DNA of 64,000 nucleotides from Polaribacter septentrionalilitoris (GCF_009832745.1 NZ_VRMJ01000028.1:62001-126000); one strand, 5' to 3'. Shown: positions 33,487 through 43,637, counted from the stretch's first letter. Numbers and translations: made by a program. The notes: generated from the sequence alone by a model not told the origin.

Positions 33487-35262
33487 ATGCAATCAACCAA
33501 AAACATATTTAAAAAGATATTAATATGGAGATACAAACATATTTCCGAGCGTCAGTTTGTTTATGTTTTGAGCATTTTAGTTGGTTTTTTAGCTGGTTTT
33601 GGAACCGTAATTTTAAAAAACTTTACGCACTATATTCAGCTTATACTGACGATAGATTTTTTACAACGCTATCAAAATTCAATGTATTTTATCTTTCCAA
33701 TAATTGGTTTGCTTATTGTGGCAATCATCAAAAAAACATGGTTAACAAAACATATTGGTCACGGTATTTCTACAACACTTTATGCAATTTCTAAACGTAA
33801 AGGAATTATTCCAAAATATAATATTTATGCATCATTATTAACAGCACCGCTTACTGTTGGTTTTGGAGGATCTGTTGGATTGCAAGGACCTGCAGTTAGT
33901 GCTGGTACAGCTTTGGCATCTTACACGTCAAAGTTATTTCACATGAATACCAAAACACGAATGTTATTAATTGGCTGTGCCACAGCAGGCGCAATGTCTT
34001 CTATGTTTAAAGCCCCCATTGCTGGTATTGTTTTTGCTTTAGAGGTATTTAGCTTAGATATTGCTTTTGTATCACTTGTACCTTTATTATTAGCTTCTGT
34101 TGCTGCTATTGTAACTTCTTATTTATTTTTAGGCTCTGATGTATTGTTAGGTTTTGAGTTGAATGATAAATTTGAAATCAGTGAAATTGGTTTTTATGGA
34201 ATTTTTGGGATTGTAACAGGTATCGTCTCTGTATATTTTTCTGTAGTGTATTTTGCAATTCGAAAATTCTTTTATCAATTTGAAAAACGTTTTACTAGAT
34301 TAATTATTGGTAGTGTAATTATCGGTGTAATTTTATATGTAATGCCTGCTTTATATGGTGAGGGTTATGGATTGATAAACAACCTACTAAAAGGAGATCA
34401 TATTGCTGCTATTGGAAATACTCCTTTCAATTTCAATCACGATAATATCTGGATTGTAATTTTGCTTCTATTATTAATAACTGCTTTTAAAGCTATTGCT
34501 ATGAGTACTACTTTTGCTGCTGGTGGAGTTGGTGGAATTTTTATTCCAACATTGGTAATGGGAAGTGCTTTAGGAAACGCATTTGCTAAAATTATTAATA
34601 GTTTAGGGTTCCAGGTTTCTGAGGCAAATTTTACATTAATTGGTATGACAGGTTTAATGGCTGGAGTTTTACATGCTCCATTAACCGCAATATTCTTAAT
34701 TGCTGAAATTACTGGAGGTTACGATTTATTTGTACCGTTAATGTTGGTTGCAGCCATTTCGTTTTCTATTACAAAATACTTTGTTTCTAATTCAATTTAC
34801 ACCTATAAATTAGCTCAAAGAGGGGAGCTCATCACACATAATAAAGACAAAAATGTGATGATGATGATGCAAATTGATAGTTTAATTGAAACCAATTTCA
34901 AGCCTGTTCAACCTCAAATGTTGTTAGGAGAAATGTTAAAAAAAGCAGTGGCTACCTCTGCAAGAAATATTTTTCCAGTGATTAATAATGATCAACAGTT
35001 TTTAGGAATTGTGTTGTTGGATGATATTCGTCCTATAATGTTTGATACAGAAATGTATAAGAGTATTACTGTAGAGGCAATTATGAAATCCGCACCCGAA
35101 ATTATTCAAGAATCTGAAGCTGTAGAAACTGTAATGGAAAAATTTAAAACTAGTGGTGCATGGAATTTACCCGTAGTAAAAGGTGGAAAATATATTGGTT
35201 TTATCTCTAAATCGAAATTACTAACAGCTTACAGAAATAAATTAGTAGAGGTTACTGCTTAA
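33487..35262 (+). CDS. ClC-family chloride channel/transporter with CBS domains
   Basis: A 591-residue membrane protein. The ClC core occupies about 25-430, with FGGSVGLQGPAVSAG at 127-140, MFKAPIAGIVFALE near 178 and GGVGGIFIPTLVMG near 350. Two CBS domains form the C-terminal 150 residues. In ClC exchangers the motif is GxEGP and the glutamate is the proton gate. Here codon 133 is CAA (33883-33885), giving Gln. Exchangers mutated in this way conduct chloride without proton coupling, so a passive channel is inferred. The first selectivity motif is GHGIS instead of GSGIP. Confidence 0.92.
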   Translation: MQSTKNIFKKILIWRYKHISERQFVYVLSILVGFLAGFGTVILKNFTHYIQLILTIDFLQRYQNSMYFIFPIIGLLIVAIIKKTWLTKHIGHGISTTLYAISKRKGIIPKYNIYASLLTAPLTVGFGGSVGLQGPAVSAGTALASYTSKLFHMNTKTRMLLIGCATAGAMSSMFKAPIAGIVFALEVFSLDIAFVSLVPLLLASVAAIVTSYLFLGSDVLLGFELNDKFEISEIGFYGIFGIVTGIVSVYFSVVYFAIRKFFYQFEKRFTRLIIGSVIIGVILYVMPALYGEGYGLINNLLKGDHIAAIGNTPFNFNHDNIWIVILLLLLITAFKAIAMSTTFAAGGVGGIFIPTLVMGSALGNAFAKIINSLGFQVSEANFTLIGMTGLMAGVLHAPLTAIFLIAEITGGYDLFVPLMLVAAISFSITKYFVSNSIYTYKLAQRGELITHNKDKNVMMMMQIDSLIETNFKPVQPQMLLGEMLKKAVATSARNIFPVINNDQQFLGIVLLDDIRPIMFDTEMYKSITVEAIMKSAPEIIQESEAVETVMEKFKTSGAWNLPVVKGGKYIGFISKSKLLTAYRNKLVEVTA

Positions 35263-35789
35263 CTCCAAGGCTCTTCATTAGTCTCTAATCGCTTTTGACT
35301 TTTTATCACAAACTTTGAAGTCAACTCTTTTTCTCCAATCAATAAACAAGTGTAAAGTAAGAAGATTAATTTAATATAATCCTCATCAACAACCAAGAGT
35401 TTTACATATTCATTTTCAGAAAAGGATTCATCTATTTCTGCGATTTTAACATCGTCTTTGTAAATAGATTTTTTGTTTTGATAATGAACTCTAATTTCAT
35501 AATTGCCAGACAACAATTCTATTTTAAAAATAGTATTTCTTATATTCTGAGAAATTAAATAAGACTTATCACTAACATTTCTGTAGATTAGATAAACCAT
35601 TCGCCATTTCCAAAATTGAAACCTTTTAGTTACAGAATAAATCAGTTTGTTATTTACATCATGAATCTCTGCACAAGTCTTACCAAATTCCATAAACCAA
35701 TAAGAACTAAATAAAAGTTCTTGTTTTTTTGGCTCAAAAATTTCTAATTTATTGTTTTTCTGATGTATATAAAAATGTTTCAATTTCAT
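35259..35789 (-). CDS. Hypothetical protein, LURP/scramblase-like beta fold possible
   Basis: A 176-residue protein from ATG 35789 (MKLKHFYIHQ); an upstream TTG at 35810 is in frame but would sit in the promoter-like TATATTTTC. It has no signal peptide. The sequence alternates short beta strands with aromatic residues (FYIHQKNNKLEIFEPKKQELLFSSYWF, then FQFWKWRMVYLIYR), which recalls tubby/LURP-one-like folds, but I do not recognise a family with confidence. One hydrophobic stretch (LIFLLYTCLLIG) is near the C-terminus. It converges with the ClC gene, overlapping by 4 bp. Confidence 0.65.
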   Translation of the reverse strand: MKLKHFYIHQKNNKLEIFEPKKQELLFSSYWFMEFGKTCAEIHDVNNKLIYSVTKRFQFWKWRMVYLIYRNVSDKSYLISQNIRNTIFKIELLSGNYEIRVHYQNKKSIYKDDVKIAEIDESFSENEYVKLLVVDEDYIKLIFLLYTCLLIGEKELTSKFVIKSQKRLETNEEPWS

Positions 35790-35933
35790 AGTATTGAAAA
35801 TATACACCAAATTTAGTTGTTGTATTTTGAGTTTCCAATATTTAGAGAGAAAAATACGGTTAGATATTCATAAAAAAACGATATACTTTTTATGATAATG
35901 ATAAAAATAAAAAAATAAAATTTCTATAAAAAA

Positions 35934-36908
35934 TTACTCTCTTAAGAAATTAACCACTATATCAGGGAAATCTGTAAAAACACCATCAACATTTGCTTCA
36001 ATTAAGAAGGTTTGCATCATTTCTTTAAAAGTTGAGAATTCTGCTAATTGGTCTGCTCTAAATGTATATGGATGTACTTTTAATCCTAATTGATGTGCAT
36101 CAGAAACTAACGAAGTAAACGTATGTTTTTCATCAATAATTTCGCTTAGAATTAGTTTATACCATGGCCCAATTCCGTTAGCATACGTTGAAAAATGCTT
36201 GAGTTTTTTTGTGTCCTCTGGAAATTCAATCAATTGAACTAAAAACAATTCTGATTTTAAATCAACACGAATTCTTTCTAATTCTGTAGCATCAAAACAT
36301 TGTAAAATACAATTGTCTTTTTTAGTTATGTAACCATAATCAGAAAGAACTTTTAAGACAATTTCGGTCAATTGTTTCCCTTCTTTTTGATGAAATACTG
36401 GTGCTTTAATTTCGGGGTAAATTCCAATATTTTTCCCAGTACTTTTATTCAACCCTTGAATTATTTCAATCTCTTCTTGCAATGAGTGTAATTTAAAATT
36501 CCCTTTGCCTTTTGGATACCGATTTTTGTAAACTTGCTGTCTTGTTTTAGGATTAAATCGTTCTGAAACTTGTAAGGTTTTTAATTCTTTAAAAGTAAAA
36601 TCAATCACATAAAATCGATCATCTTTTCTCTTTCTATCTGGAAATTTTGTAGCTACATCAGTAACATCATCCAAATAAATATCATGAATAACAATAGGCA
36701 CATTATCTTTACTCAGCACCAAATCTTGCTCAATAAAATCTACATTCATAGCAAAAGCCATAACTTTAGATTCCATAGAGTGTTCTGGTAAATATGCTGA
36801 AGCTCCTCTGTGTGCAATGACTATTTTTTTGTTCATTTTCATTTTGTTTTTAGGCTTTTCACATGAGAAAAACAACAAACCAATCAAAAATACTGATATT
36901 GATTTCAT
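35934..36908 (-). CDS. glpQ: Glycerophosphodiester phosphodiesterase, lipoprotein
   Basis: A 324-residue GDPD enzyme with a TIM-barrel fold. An N-terminal signal ends in a lipobox (LLFFSC, Cys near 16), so it is probably anchored to the envelope. The catalytic region starts IAHRGASAYLPEHS near 30, with ligand residues in EQDLVLSKDNVPIVIHD near 60. It splits glycerophosphodiesters into glycerol-3-phosphate and alcohol, serving phosphate or lipid recycling. Domain order and length match GlpQ/UgpQ-type enzymes of Bacteroidota. Confidence 0.94.
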   Translation of the reverse strand: MKSISVFLIGLLFFSCEKPKNKMKMNKKIVIAHRGASAYLPEHSMESKVMAFAMNVDFIEQDLVLSKDNVPIVIHDIYLDDVTDVATKFPDRKRKDDRFYVIDFTFKELKTLQVSERFNPKTRQQVYKNRYPKGKGNFKLHSLQEEIEIIQGLNKSTGKNIGIYPEIKAPVFHQKEGKQLTEIVLKVLSDYGYITKKDNCILQCFDATELERIRVDLKSELFLVQLIEFPEDTKKLKHFSTYANGIGPWYKLILSEIIDEKHTFTSLVSDAHQLGLKVHPYTFRADQLAEFSTFKEMMQTFLIEANVDGVFTDFPDIVVNFLRE

Positions 36909-36955
36909 TTGATAAAAATTTATTTTTAAAGATATAACTTTTGTAATTTTGCAAC

Positions 36956-37195
36956 ATGAAGTTAGCGTTAAAAATAATGTTTGTCATCTTTATACTTTGG
37001 ATGACCATTGGAGTTTTTCTCATTAAAACTGAACACGAAAAAGCTCAGATAGTAATGGGCTTAGGTGTCTTCTATTTTTCTTTTTTATTTATGCCTTTTT
37101 TTATCTACTACAGGTATAGAGATGGTAAATATAAAAAGTATATTCTTAATGATGAAAAACTAAAAAATGCTTTTAAAAACGTAGGCAAAGATTAA
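36956..37195 (+). CDS. Small hypothetical membrane protein
   Basis: A 79-residue protein with two hydrophobic helices (about 4-24 and 35-55) and a charged C-terminal tail (RYRDGKYKKYILNDEKLKNAF). It is divergent from glpQ and overlaps the end of the convergent nuclease-like gene by 4 bp. Not recognised. The clean start, codon use and topology favour a real gene. Confidence 0.6.
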   Translation: MKLALKIMFVIFILWMTIGVFLIKTEHEKAQIVMGLGVFYFSFLFMPFFIYYRYRDGKYKKYILNDEKLKNAFKNVGKD

Positions 37196-38154
37196 TTTTT
37201 CTTCTTCAAAAAGGCATATACAGGAAAGTGGTCTGAAAATCCACCTTGATACCATTTACCAATATAAGTTCTAAATGGACTTCCTTTAAATTTACCTTTA
37301 AATACTTTCATCCATTTTTGATTAAAAACCTCAGCGTGTTTAAAATACAAAGCACCTTCTTTTTTCTCTAAAAAGTTTTTACTAAAAATAATTTGATCAA
37401 ATAAATTCCATTTTCCATTGTAGGTCAATGAACCATTTCCTTTTGCCAGCAGACTTTCCATAGGATTAAAAAAGTCATTTTGCACTAAACATTGTTTTAT
37501 GCTTTTGCTGGTTGGATCGTCATTAAAATCTCCCATAATGATAATTTTTGGGTCCATTTCTTTATCTCTAATCCTATCAATAATAGTTCTTGCGGTTTCT
37601 GCTGCTGTAATTCTTTTGTGTTCTGTTTCTGCTGCACCTTCTCTTCTAGATGACCAATGATTGACTAAAATATGGATCAATTCTCCTTTTAAATTACCAC
37701 TAACCTTAAGTATATCTCTTGTATAGTCTCGAGCACCTTCTTCATCTTCTAAATACACAGGATAGGTCTCAGAATCTATCAATTCAAAAAATTGCTTGTT
37801 GTATAAGAGTGCTACATCAATACCACGTTCATCTAGAGAGTCATAATGCACAACCCCATAATGATGTTTTCTTAAATTAGAAGAGTTTGCTAAATCTGAT
37901 ACTACTTGGGCGTTTTCAACTTCAACCAAACCTACAATTGCTGGAGGTAATTTTGAACGATAAAAACCCAATTGAGAAATTACAGAACTCAACTTTTTTA
38001 TTTTTAACTTATATCTTTTGTATCCCCATTTCTTTTTACCATTTTTAGTAAAATCATCATCCAATGTATTTGGGTCGTCTTTGGTATCAAATAAATTTTC
38101 AACATTATAAAACCCAACAGTTAAGGTATTATCTTCTTTTTTGAATGAAAACAT
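37192..38154 (-). CDS. Endonuclease/exonuclease/phosphatase family protein
   Basis: A 320-residue EEP-superfamily protein. Catalytic motifs: FYNVENLFDTKDDP near residue 16 (metal ligands), VGLVEVEN near 74, and MGDFNDDPTSKS near 208; the final GGFSDHFPVYA supplies the SDH motif. Such proteins cut nucleic acids or phosphoesters; substrate unknown. There is no signal peptide at the chosen start (MFSFKKEDNTL). Confidence 0.9.
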   Translation of the reverse strand: MFSFKKEDNTLTVGFYNVENLFDTKDDPNTLDDDFTKNGKKKWGYKRYKLKIKKLSSVISQLGFYRSKLPPAIVGLVEVENAQVVSDLANSSNLRKHHYGVVHYDSLDERGIDVALLYNKQFFELIDSETYPVYLEDEEGARDYTRDILKVSGNLKGELIHILVNHWSSRREGAAETEHKRITAAETARTIIDRIRDKEMDPKIIIMGDFNDDPTSKSIKQCLVQNDFFNPMESLLAKGNGSLTYNGKWNLFDQIIFSKNFLEKKEGALYFKHAEVFNQKWMKVFKGKFKGSPFRTYIGKWYQGGFSDHFPVYAFLKKKN

Positions 38155-38260
38155 AAAAGTGTCTTTAAATGTAAATGTACTAAAATTATAAGTTCAATTT
38201 ATTAACTTAAAAGATATGTTTTCTTAACATGAAAATAGTCTAAATTAACTCTTTGAAGTA

Positions 38261-38377
38261 TAATTTTGCCGTAATTGAAATAGAAACCAACAAACTAAAA
38301 AATAGGCTATAAGAAGAAACTTTGTACAAAAATGAATTTGAATTAATTAATAAACCCCAATTAGATTGGGGTTTTTT
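38261..38377 (+). ncRNA. Candidate small RNA with promoter and terminator
   Basis: TAATTTTG at 38261-38268 fits a -7 element, and 38352-38377 is a clear terminator (AACCCCAAT/ATTGGGGTT plus six T). Between them is no open reading frame of meaningful length and no preceding plus-strand gene that the terminator could serve, because the gene to the left is on the other strand. A transcript of about 105 nt from near 38274 is inferred. No known RNA family was recognised. Confidence 0.35.
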
Positions 38378-38415
38378 ATGAATTTAAAATAGATAATTGC
38401 TTACTTTTGTACTCT

Positions 38416-39627
38416 ATGATAGATCAAAAAGAAGCAACTTCTGAAAAAGCCGTTTTAATCGGAATTATTACACAACAACAAGACGAAGCAAAATCTGAAG
38501 AATATTTAGATGAGTTAGACTTTTTAACACAAACTGCTGGTGGTGTTCCTGTAAAACGTTTTGTACAAAAGCTAGAGAGACCCAATCCTAAAACATTTTT
38601 AGGAACTGGAAAGTTAGATGATGTTAGAGATTTTATTAAAACACATGATATTGGTACTGCAATTTTTGATGATGAACTCTCTCCTGCTCAATTAAGAAAT
38701 ATTGAGAAAATTTTAGATTGTAAAATTTTAGATAGAACTAATTTAATTTTAGATATTTTTGCACAAAGAGCACAAACAAGTTCTGCAAAAACACAAGTAG
38801 AATTAGCACAACACGAATACTTATTACCAAGATTAACAAGACTTTGGACTCACCTTGACAAACAAAAAGGTGGTATTGGAATGCGTGGACCTGGAGAAAC
38901 TGAAATAGAAACAGATAGACGTATTATTCGTGATAAAATTGCCGTACTAAAAAAGCGATTGAAAACCATTGACAAACAAATGGCTGTGCAACGCAAAAAC
39001 CGTGGAAAAATGGTACGTGTTGCTTTGGTGGGGTATACCAATGTTGGCAAATCTACCTTAATGAATGTTATTAGTAAGAGTGATGTATTTGCAGAAAACA
39101 AATTGTTTGCTACCTTAGATACTACTGTTCGTAAAGTAGTTATTAAGAACATTCCTTTTTTAATGACAGACACAGTTGGTTTTATTAGAAAATTACCTAC
39201 ACAATTGGTAGAGTCATTTAAATCTACTTTAGACGAAGTTCGTGAAGCAGATTTATTGTTGCATGTTGTCGATATTTCTCACCCTAATTTTGAAGACCAC
39301 ATTGCTTCTGTAAATACCATTTTGGACGATATCAATTGTGCAGATAAACCCACAGTTATGGTGTTTAATAAAATTGATGCTTACCAACATGAAACCATTG
39401 ATGAAGATGATTTGGTAACCGAAAAAGGCAAAGAACACTATACCTTACAAGATTGGAAAAAAACATGGATGGGCAATGATAAAGCTGAATCTCTTTTTAT
39501 TTCTGCAATAAATAAAGACAACTTAGATACCTTTAAAGAGACTGTTTATGAAGAAGTAAAGAAGATTCATATTCAGCGTTTTCCCTATAACGACTTTCTA
39601 TATTATGAGTATAAAGAGGAAGAATAA
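38416..39627 (+). CDS. hflX: GTPase HflX
   Basis: A 403-residue ribosome-associated GTPase. The N-terminal GTP_bdg domain has GTGKLDDVRDFI near 57 and FDDELSPAQLRNIEKIL; the linker KGGIGMRGPGETEIETDRR precedes the G domain. G1 is GYTNVGKSTL near 206, G3 DTVGF near 253, G4 NKID near 318. HflX splits or rescues ribosomes under stress. The start chosen is ATG 38416; an in-frame TTG at 38407 lies inside a TACTTTTG -7-like element (38402-38409), which would make the mRNA almost leaderless. Confidence 0.95.
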   Translation: MIDQKEATSEKAVLIGIITQQQDEAKSEEYLDELDFLTQTAGGVPVKRFVQKLERPNPKTFLGTGKLDDVRDFIKTHDIGTAIFDDELSPAQLRNIEKILDCKILDRTNLILDIFAQRAQTSSAKTQVELAQHEYLLPRLTRLWTHLDKQKGGIGMRGPGETEIETDRRIIRDKIAVLKKRLKTIDKQMAVQRKNRGKMVRVALVGYTNVGKSTLMNVISKSDVFAENKLFATLDTTVRKVVIKNIPFLMTDTVGFIRKLPTQLVESFKSTLDEVREADLLLHVVDISHPNFEDHIASVNTILDDINCADKPTVMVFNKIDAYQHETIDEDDLVTEKGKEHYTLQDWKKTWMGNDKAESLFISAINKDNLDTFKETVYEEVKKIHIQRFPYNDFLYYEYKEEE

Positions 39628-39635
39628 ACTTAAAA

Positions 39636-39821
39636 TTGAATCTCACAATTGTAAAAAATAAAAGAAATTTAAAAAGCTTAAGTGTATTAGTTTCAAGAGG
39701 GTTTTATGATGGTTTTATTCATAAAGATAGATTTGAGTTATCAAGGAATAATTTCACCAATAATTATCTAATCGTTGGTTCTTTAAATGATAAAAAAGTT
39801 ATAATCTCAAACTTGATATAA
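39636..39821 (+). CDS. Doubtful small ORF after hflX
   Basis: A 61-codon frame with a TTG start right behind hflX. It reads like a soluble fragment (VLVSRGFYDGFIHKDRFELS), but no family is recognised, the start is weak and no homology can be judged. It may be a gene remnant. Confidence 0.2.
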   Translation: MNLTIVKNKRNLKSLSVLVSRGFYDGFIHKDRFELSRNNFTNNYLIVGSLNDKKVIISNLI

Positions 39822-39876
39822 ATCAACAATCAATTACTTACTCAAAACATTATTAGTTTTAGAATTCATTGTTATT

Positions 39877-40048
<172 letters not shown>

Positions 40049-40074
<26 letters not shown>

Positions 40075-41164
40075 TTCCCATTTTTTTTGCGCGAGATTCC
40101 CAAGATTTTCTAGCATATAGTTGCAAGTCTGCTATGTTATCAGTTTCGTCCATAATTTCTAAGCCTAATAAAGTTTCAATAACATCTTCTTGAGAAGCGA
40201 GTCCGCTGACAGAACCATATTCATCCACCACTAAAGCAATATGTTCTCTTTCTTTTATTAGCTTATCAAACAAATCTGGAATTGATAAATCTTTTTTAGT
40301 AACCAAAATAGTTCTTTTAATACTTTCTAGTTTAGCCTCTCCTTTACCATCAATCAAAGCTTTGTACAAGTCGTCTTTTAAAAAGTAACCCGTAATTTCA
40401 TCTGGATTTTCAGAAAAAAGAGGAATTCTAGAAAAACGTAAAGTTTTGTGAGCATCGTAAAAAGATTGAATGGTTTCACTTTCATCAGCTAGCTTTAAGA
40501 CTGATCTAGGTGTCATAATATCATTAACTTGAATCTCTTTAAAACCTATTAAATTCCTAATAACTTTACTTTCATTTTCTTTAAAAACTCCATCTTTTTC
40601 AGCCATTTCTGTCATCACCAAAAAGCTTTCTCTACTTAGAATACTTCCATGACCTTTACCTCCAATTAGTTTTGTGGTTAATTGTAATAACCATAAAACA
40701 CCTGTATATTTCAAAGGAAAAATCATCACTTTTAAGGCTTTAGAAGTAAAATTAGCCAATTGTTTCCAATAGGTTGCACCAATGGTTTTTGGAATAATTT
40801 CTGAGGCCACTAAAATTAAAATAGTCATAATTGTAGAAACAATTCCAACCATTACATCTTCAGTTATTTTAACACCTAAAATTGCTCTTTCAGAACTTCC
40901 ATACATTTCAGCATAAGCCACTTTTGCTTGAACACCAACTAGAATTGCACCCACAGTATGAGCAATGGTGTTAATTGTTAAAATGGCAATAAGAGGTTTA
41001 TCTACATCTTTTTTTAGAGTTTCTAACTCAGAAGCATATTCTTGACCTTCACTCTTTTTAATATTGATAAAAGTTGGTGTAATACTTAACAAAACAGCTT
41101 CTAAAATAGAGCATAAAAATGAAAAGAAAACAGAAACAATAGCGTAAATGATTAATAGCGTCAT
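40049..41164 (-). CDS. CNNM/DUF21 and CBS-domain membrane protein
   Basis: A 371-residue protein. The DUF21 (CNNM) transmembrane domain covers about 1-185 with four hydrophobic segments (LLIIYAIVSVFFSFLCSILEA at the start). Two CBS domains follow (VNDIMTPRSVLKLADE near 215; HIALVVDEYGSVSGLASQEDVIETLLG near 310). The CorC_HlyC domain of longer relatives is missing. Relatives move Mg2+ or Co2+, but the role here is not proven. The gene is isolated, with a convergent small ORF at its 3' end. Confidence 0.9.
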
Positions 41165-41246
41165 CTAAATGATTTTACGCAAAAATAACAAAATAAAAAA
41201 CCTCAAGAATGACTTCTTGAGGTTAATCATTAAAAAAATACTTTTC

Positions 41247-42152
41247 TTAAAAGCCGTAACTTAAACCAAACAACCAAAAAGATTGCAATTTATTATCAGC
41301 AGCAGCTAAAGCAACACCTTGAGAATTAGCAGCTTCTTGTTGGTTGTTACGTAAACCAAATTCAAATCCTAATCCTATATTTTTCCAAACTTTATAACCT
41401 AAAGAGTTTGTCCAAGTCCAGTTAGATAAATCTCCGTCTTTATAACTTTGAAACATCGAAAAGTTAGATTTCACACTAATATTATGATGCTTTGCAGTAT
41501 AGTCTGCAACTAACTTACCACCAGGAGAAGAGGTAAACACAGAACTTCCTTTACTAAAGATAGTATTATAATTGGCTGGATGTATCACTACTACTAATCT
41601 ACTTGTTGGTGTCCAAGTAAAACCAACACCAAAATCTAAAAATCCTGGATTATTAAAATTATCGATTAAAGTGGTTCTATATTCTACTAAACCAGAAAGT
41701 GCCCATTTTTTATTTAATCTTCTACCATACAAAGAAGTTAATGTAAAAACATCTGTTGCTGTTTCGAAATCTCCGCTATCAGTAGAATCATCTTTATCGT
41801 CTAATTTTACCCAACCTAAATTTACGTTAGCAGAATTTCTCCAAAAGAATTTTTCTTGAATTAAGTTGGCATACCCATTTACAGTAACCCCAATATTACC
41901 TGCACTAACATTAGGTTCGTTTCTAGCAAACCAATTATTAAACCCAGAAAAACTTGCACCAATGGTTCCAAAAGCACCTTTTTTCCATCCTGGCAAAGCA
42001 TCAATTTTAGATTGTAAGTCTTTTACTTCTCCTTGAAGTTTTTTAATTGATTCCTTTTTTGAATTTACTTCTTTTTTTAATTCATCTGCTGTTTGACCAT
42101 TAGCAGAAAAACTGATACATACCAATAGTATTAAGATTGATAGTTTTTTCAT
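41247..42152 (-). CDS. DUF3078 outer-membrane-type protein (first)
   Basis: A 301-residue exported protein. The signal peptide ends near residue 19 (SANGQ). A coiled coil follows (ELKKEVNSKKESIKKLQGEVKDLQSKI, about 23-50), then a beta-rich domain with SGFNNWFARNEPNVSAG typical of DUF3078, ending in an aromatic strand (SFWLFGLSYGF) as in outer membrane barrels. Function unknown. A paralog lies 64 bp upstream, so the two form a tandem pair. Confidence 0.85.
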   Translation of the reverse strand: MKKLSILILLVCISFSANGQTADELKKEVNSKKESIKKLQGEVKDLQSKIDALPGWKKGAFGTIGASFSGFNNWFARNEPNVSAGNIGVTVNGYANLIQEKFFWRNSANVNLGWVKLDDKDDSTDSGDFETATDVFTLTSLYGRRLNKKWALSGLVEYRTTLIDNFNNPGFLDFGVGFTWTPTSRLVVVIHPANYNTIFSKGSSVFTSSPGGKLVADYTAKHHNISVKSNFSMFQSYKDGDLSNWTWTNSLGYKVWKNIGLGFEFGLRNNQQEAANSQGVALAAADNKLQSFWLFGLSYGF

Positions 42153-42216
42153 TTTATATTATTTTTTGTTTTTTGGAGTGCAAATGTACACTTTTCTTCT
42201 TTAGACCTAAAAAATC

Positions 42217-43077
42217 TTAATAAGTCACTTTTTCATGGAAACTATAATTAACCCCCAAGCCAAAAAGTTGTCTAAACTGAACTCTGCTTGATGAATCATC
42301 ATCCATAATAGTGTGGAAAGTCATTTGCATTTTAATGCTTTTATTTACTTTAAAGCGGATATTTGTTTGATAATCAATATCAATATTTCCAACATTAGCC
42401 AAATAATCTGTATACATGGTTATAATATTCTCCATTTCAATATTCTCCATAAGGACAAACTTGTAGTAGCCAGATAAGTTGAACCCCAAAGCAAATGCAG
42501 TATTTCTTCCTTTTTCAACACCAAATTTTCCTGAGAAAAAATCGTTTACAAAAGTGTATCTTACATTGGCTGGTGCTATATTTAAGTTAAGATTATCAGA
42601 TTTTTTCCATAACATACCAGGACCAAAAGTTAAATATGCAGGAGAGAAAAATTCTGACACCAGTAGCTTTGGATCCTTCTTATAGTCATAACCTTTGGTA
42701 TACTGGGTTCTGAAATTGCCTATAAAAGATAAAAACCAATGTTTTCCTGTTTTTAAACCTAGTAGTGTATTAAACTCAAAACGGTCATCTGTTTTTCTAT
42801 AGCCTTTATCACTAATATGACTTAACCCATACCCAGAAATAATTCTACTATCCCAGTTTAAATTATCTTTTTTGTAGTTAAAATCGTAATTGACATTCAA
42901 ATTTCCAGCAACAGTATTCTCACCTCCTGACGCCCAATTGGTAAAAGATGATTGATTAAAAAGGAATGTAAACCTTCCGTGTATTTTCCATTTAGGAGTT
43001 GGCTTTTTTGCTTTCTTATCTTGAGAAAAGATAGTAATTGAAGATAAAATTAAAAAGAGAGCTAAAAAATGCCTCAT
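42217..43077 (-). CDS. DUF3078 outer-membrane-type protein (second)
   Basis: A 286-residue exported protein with a signal peptide (TIFSQ, near 18). The DUF3078 core begins GRFTFLFNQSSFTNWASGGENTVAGNLNVNYDFNYKK near residue 34 and the barrel-like strands continue to the C-terminus (LFGLGVNYSFHEK). It is a divergent relative of the next gene and lacks its coiled coil. Function unknown; an outer membrane beta barrel is the likely form. Confidence 0.87.
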   Translation of the reverse strand: MRHFLALFLILSSITIFSQDKKAKKPTPKWKIHGRFTFLFNQSSFTNWASGGENTVAGNLNVNYDFNYKKDNLNWDSRIISGYGLSHISDKGYRKTDDRFEFNTLLGLKTGKHWFLSFIGNFRTQYTKGYDYKKDPKLLVSEFFSPAYLTFGPGMLWKKSDNLNLNIAPANVRYTFVNDFFSGKFGVEKGRNTAFALGFNLSGYYKFVLMENIEMENIITMYTDYLANVGNIDIDYQTNIRFKVNKSIKMQMTFHTIMDDDSSSRVQFRQLFGLGVNYSFHEKVTY

Positions 43078-43127
43078 AAAAACACTTAATTTACAACAAA
43101 GATAAACTTGAGATTAGAATAATAAAA

Positions 43128-43637
43128 TTATTTTTTTGATTTATACAATGGCACAGTTGAACATGCCTCTCCAAACATAATTGATTTTACAACAGGTTGT
43201 AATTTTTCTATTAAAAAAGCATACGCAGAATTAGGTATTGGTTTCTCTGCACAGCCTTTTATAATAACAGGTGCGTTAGCATATTCTTTAAAATCTAAAA
43301 AAGAAATTAATTCTTGATAGATAGCCGTTTCTAAAATTTCTAAATTCCCTATGACTACTTTATTAGCAAAAGGTGTTAATTCTGCAGCAATTAGCATAAA
43401 TGCCCAAGAAGGTATAATTGCATCAACAGAACAATTAACGGCAACAAAGGTATTTTTATATTGAGACCAATCGTGATTTTTTACAGATGCTCTAAAATCT
43501 GTCTCTTTTAAAATCAATTCTTCAAATAACCAATCTTTTACATCAAACAAAACTCTTTCTCCTTCTGGATAGATTTCTTCTAAATCAAACGTTTTTAGTT
43601 TGCTGTTTGCTACTCTGTTTATAATTTCTTCTGCCAT
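43128..43637 (-). CDS. DUF2480 family protein
   Basis: A 169-residue cytoplasmic protein recognised as DUF2480: IINRVANSKLKTFDLEEIYPEGERVLFDVKDWLFEELILKE at the N-terminus, the VNCSVDAIIPSWAFMLIA segment near 68 and GCAEKPIPNSAYAFLIEKLQPVVKSIMFGEACSTVPLYK at the end, with two conserved cysteines. It is found in Bacteroidota next to SUF and DUF59 genes, as here (sufT- and sufE-like genes follow upstream). A link to Fe-S assembly is inferred from context only. Confidence 0.88.
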   Translation of the reverse strand: MAEEIINRVANSKLKTFDLEEIYPEGERVLFDVKDWLFEELILKETDFRASVKNHDWSQYKNTFVAVNCSVDAIIPSWAFMLIAAELTPFANKVVIGNLEILETAIYQELISFLDFKEYANAPVIIKGCAEKPIPNSAYAFLIEKLQPVVKSIMFGEACSTVPLYKSKK

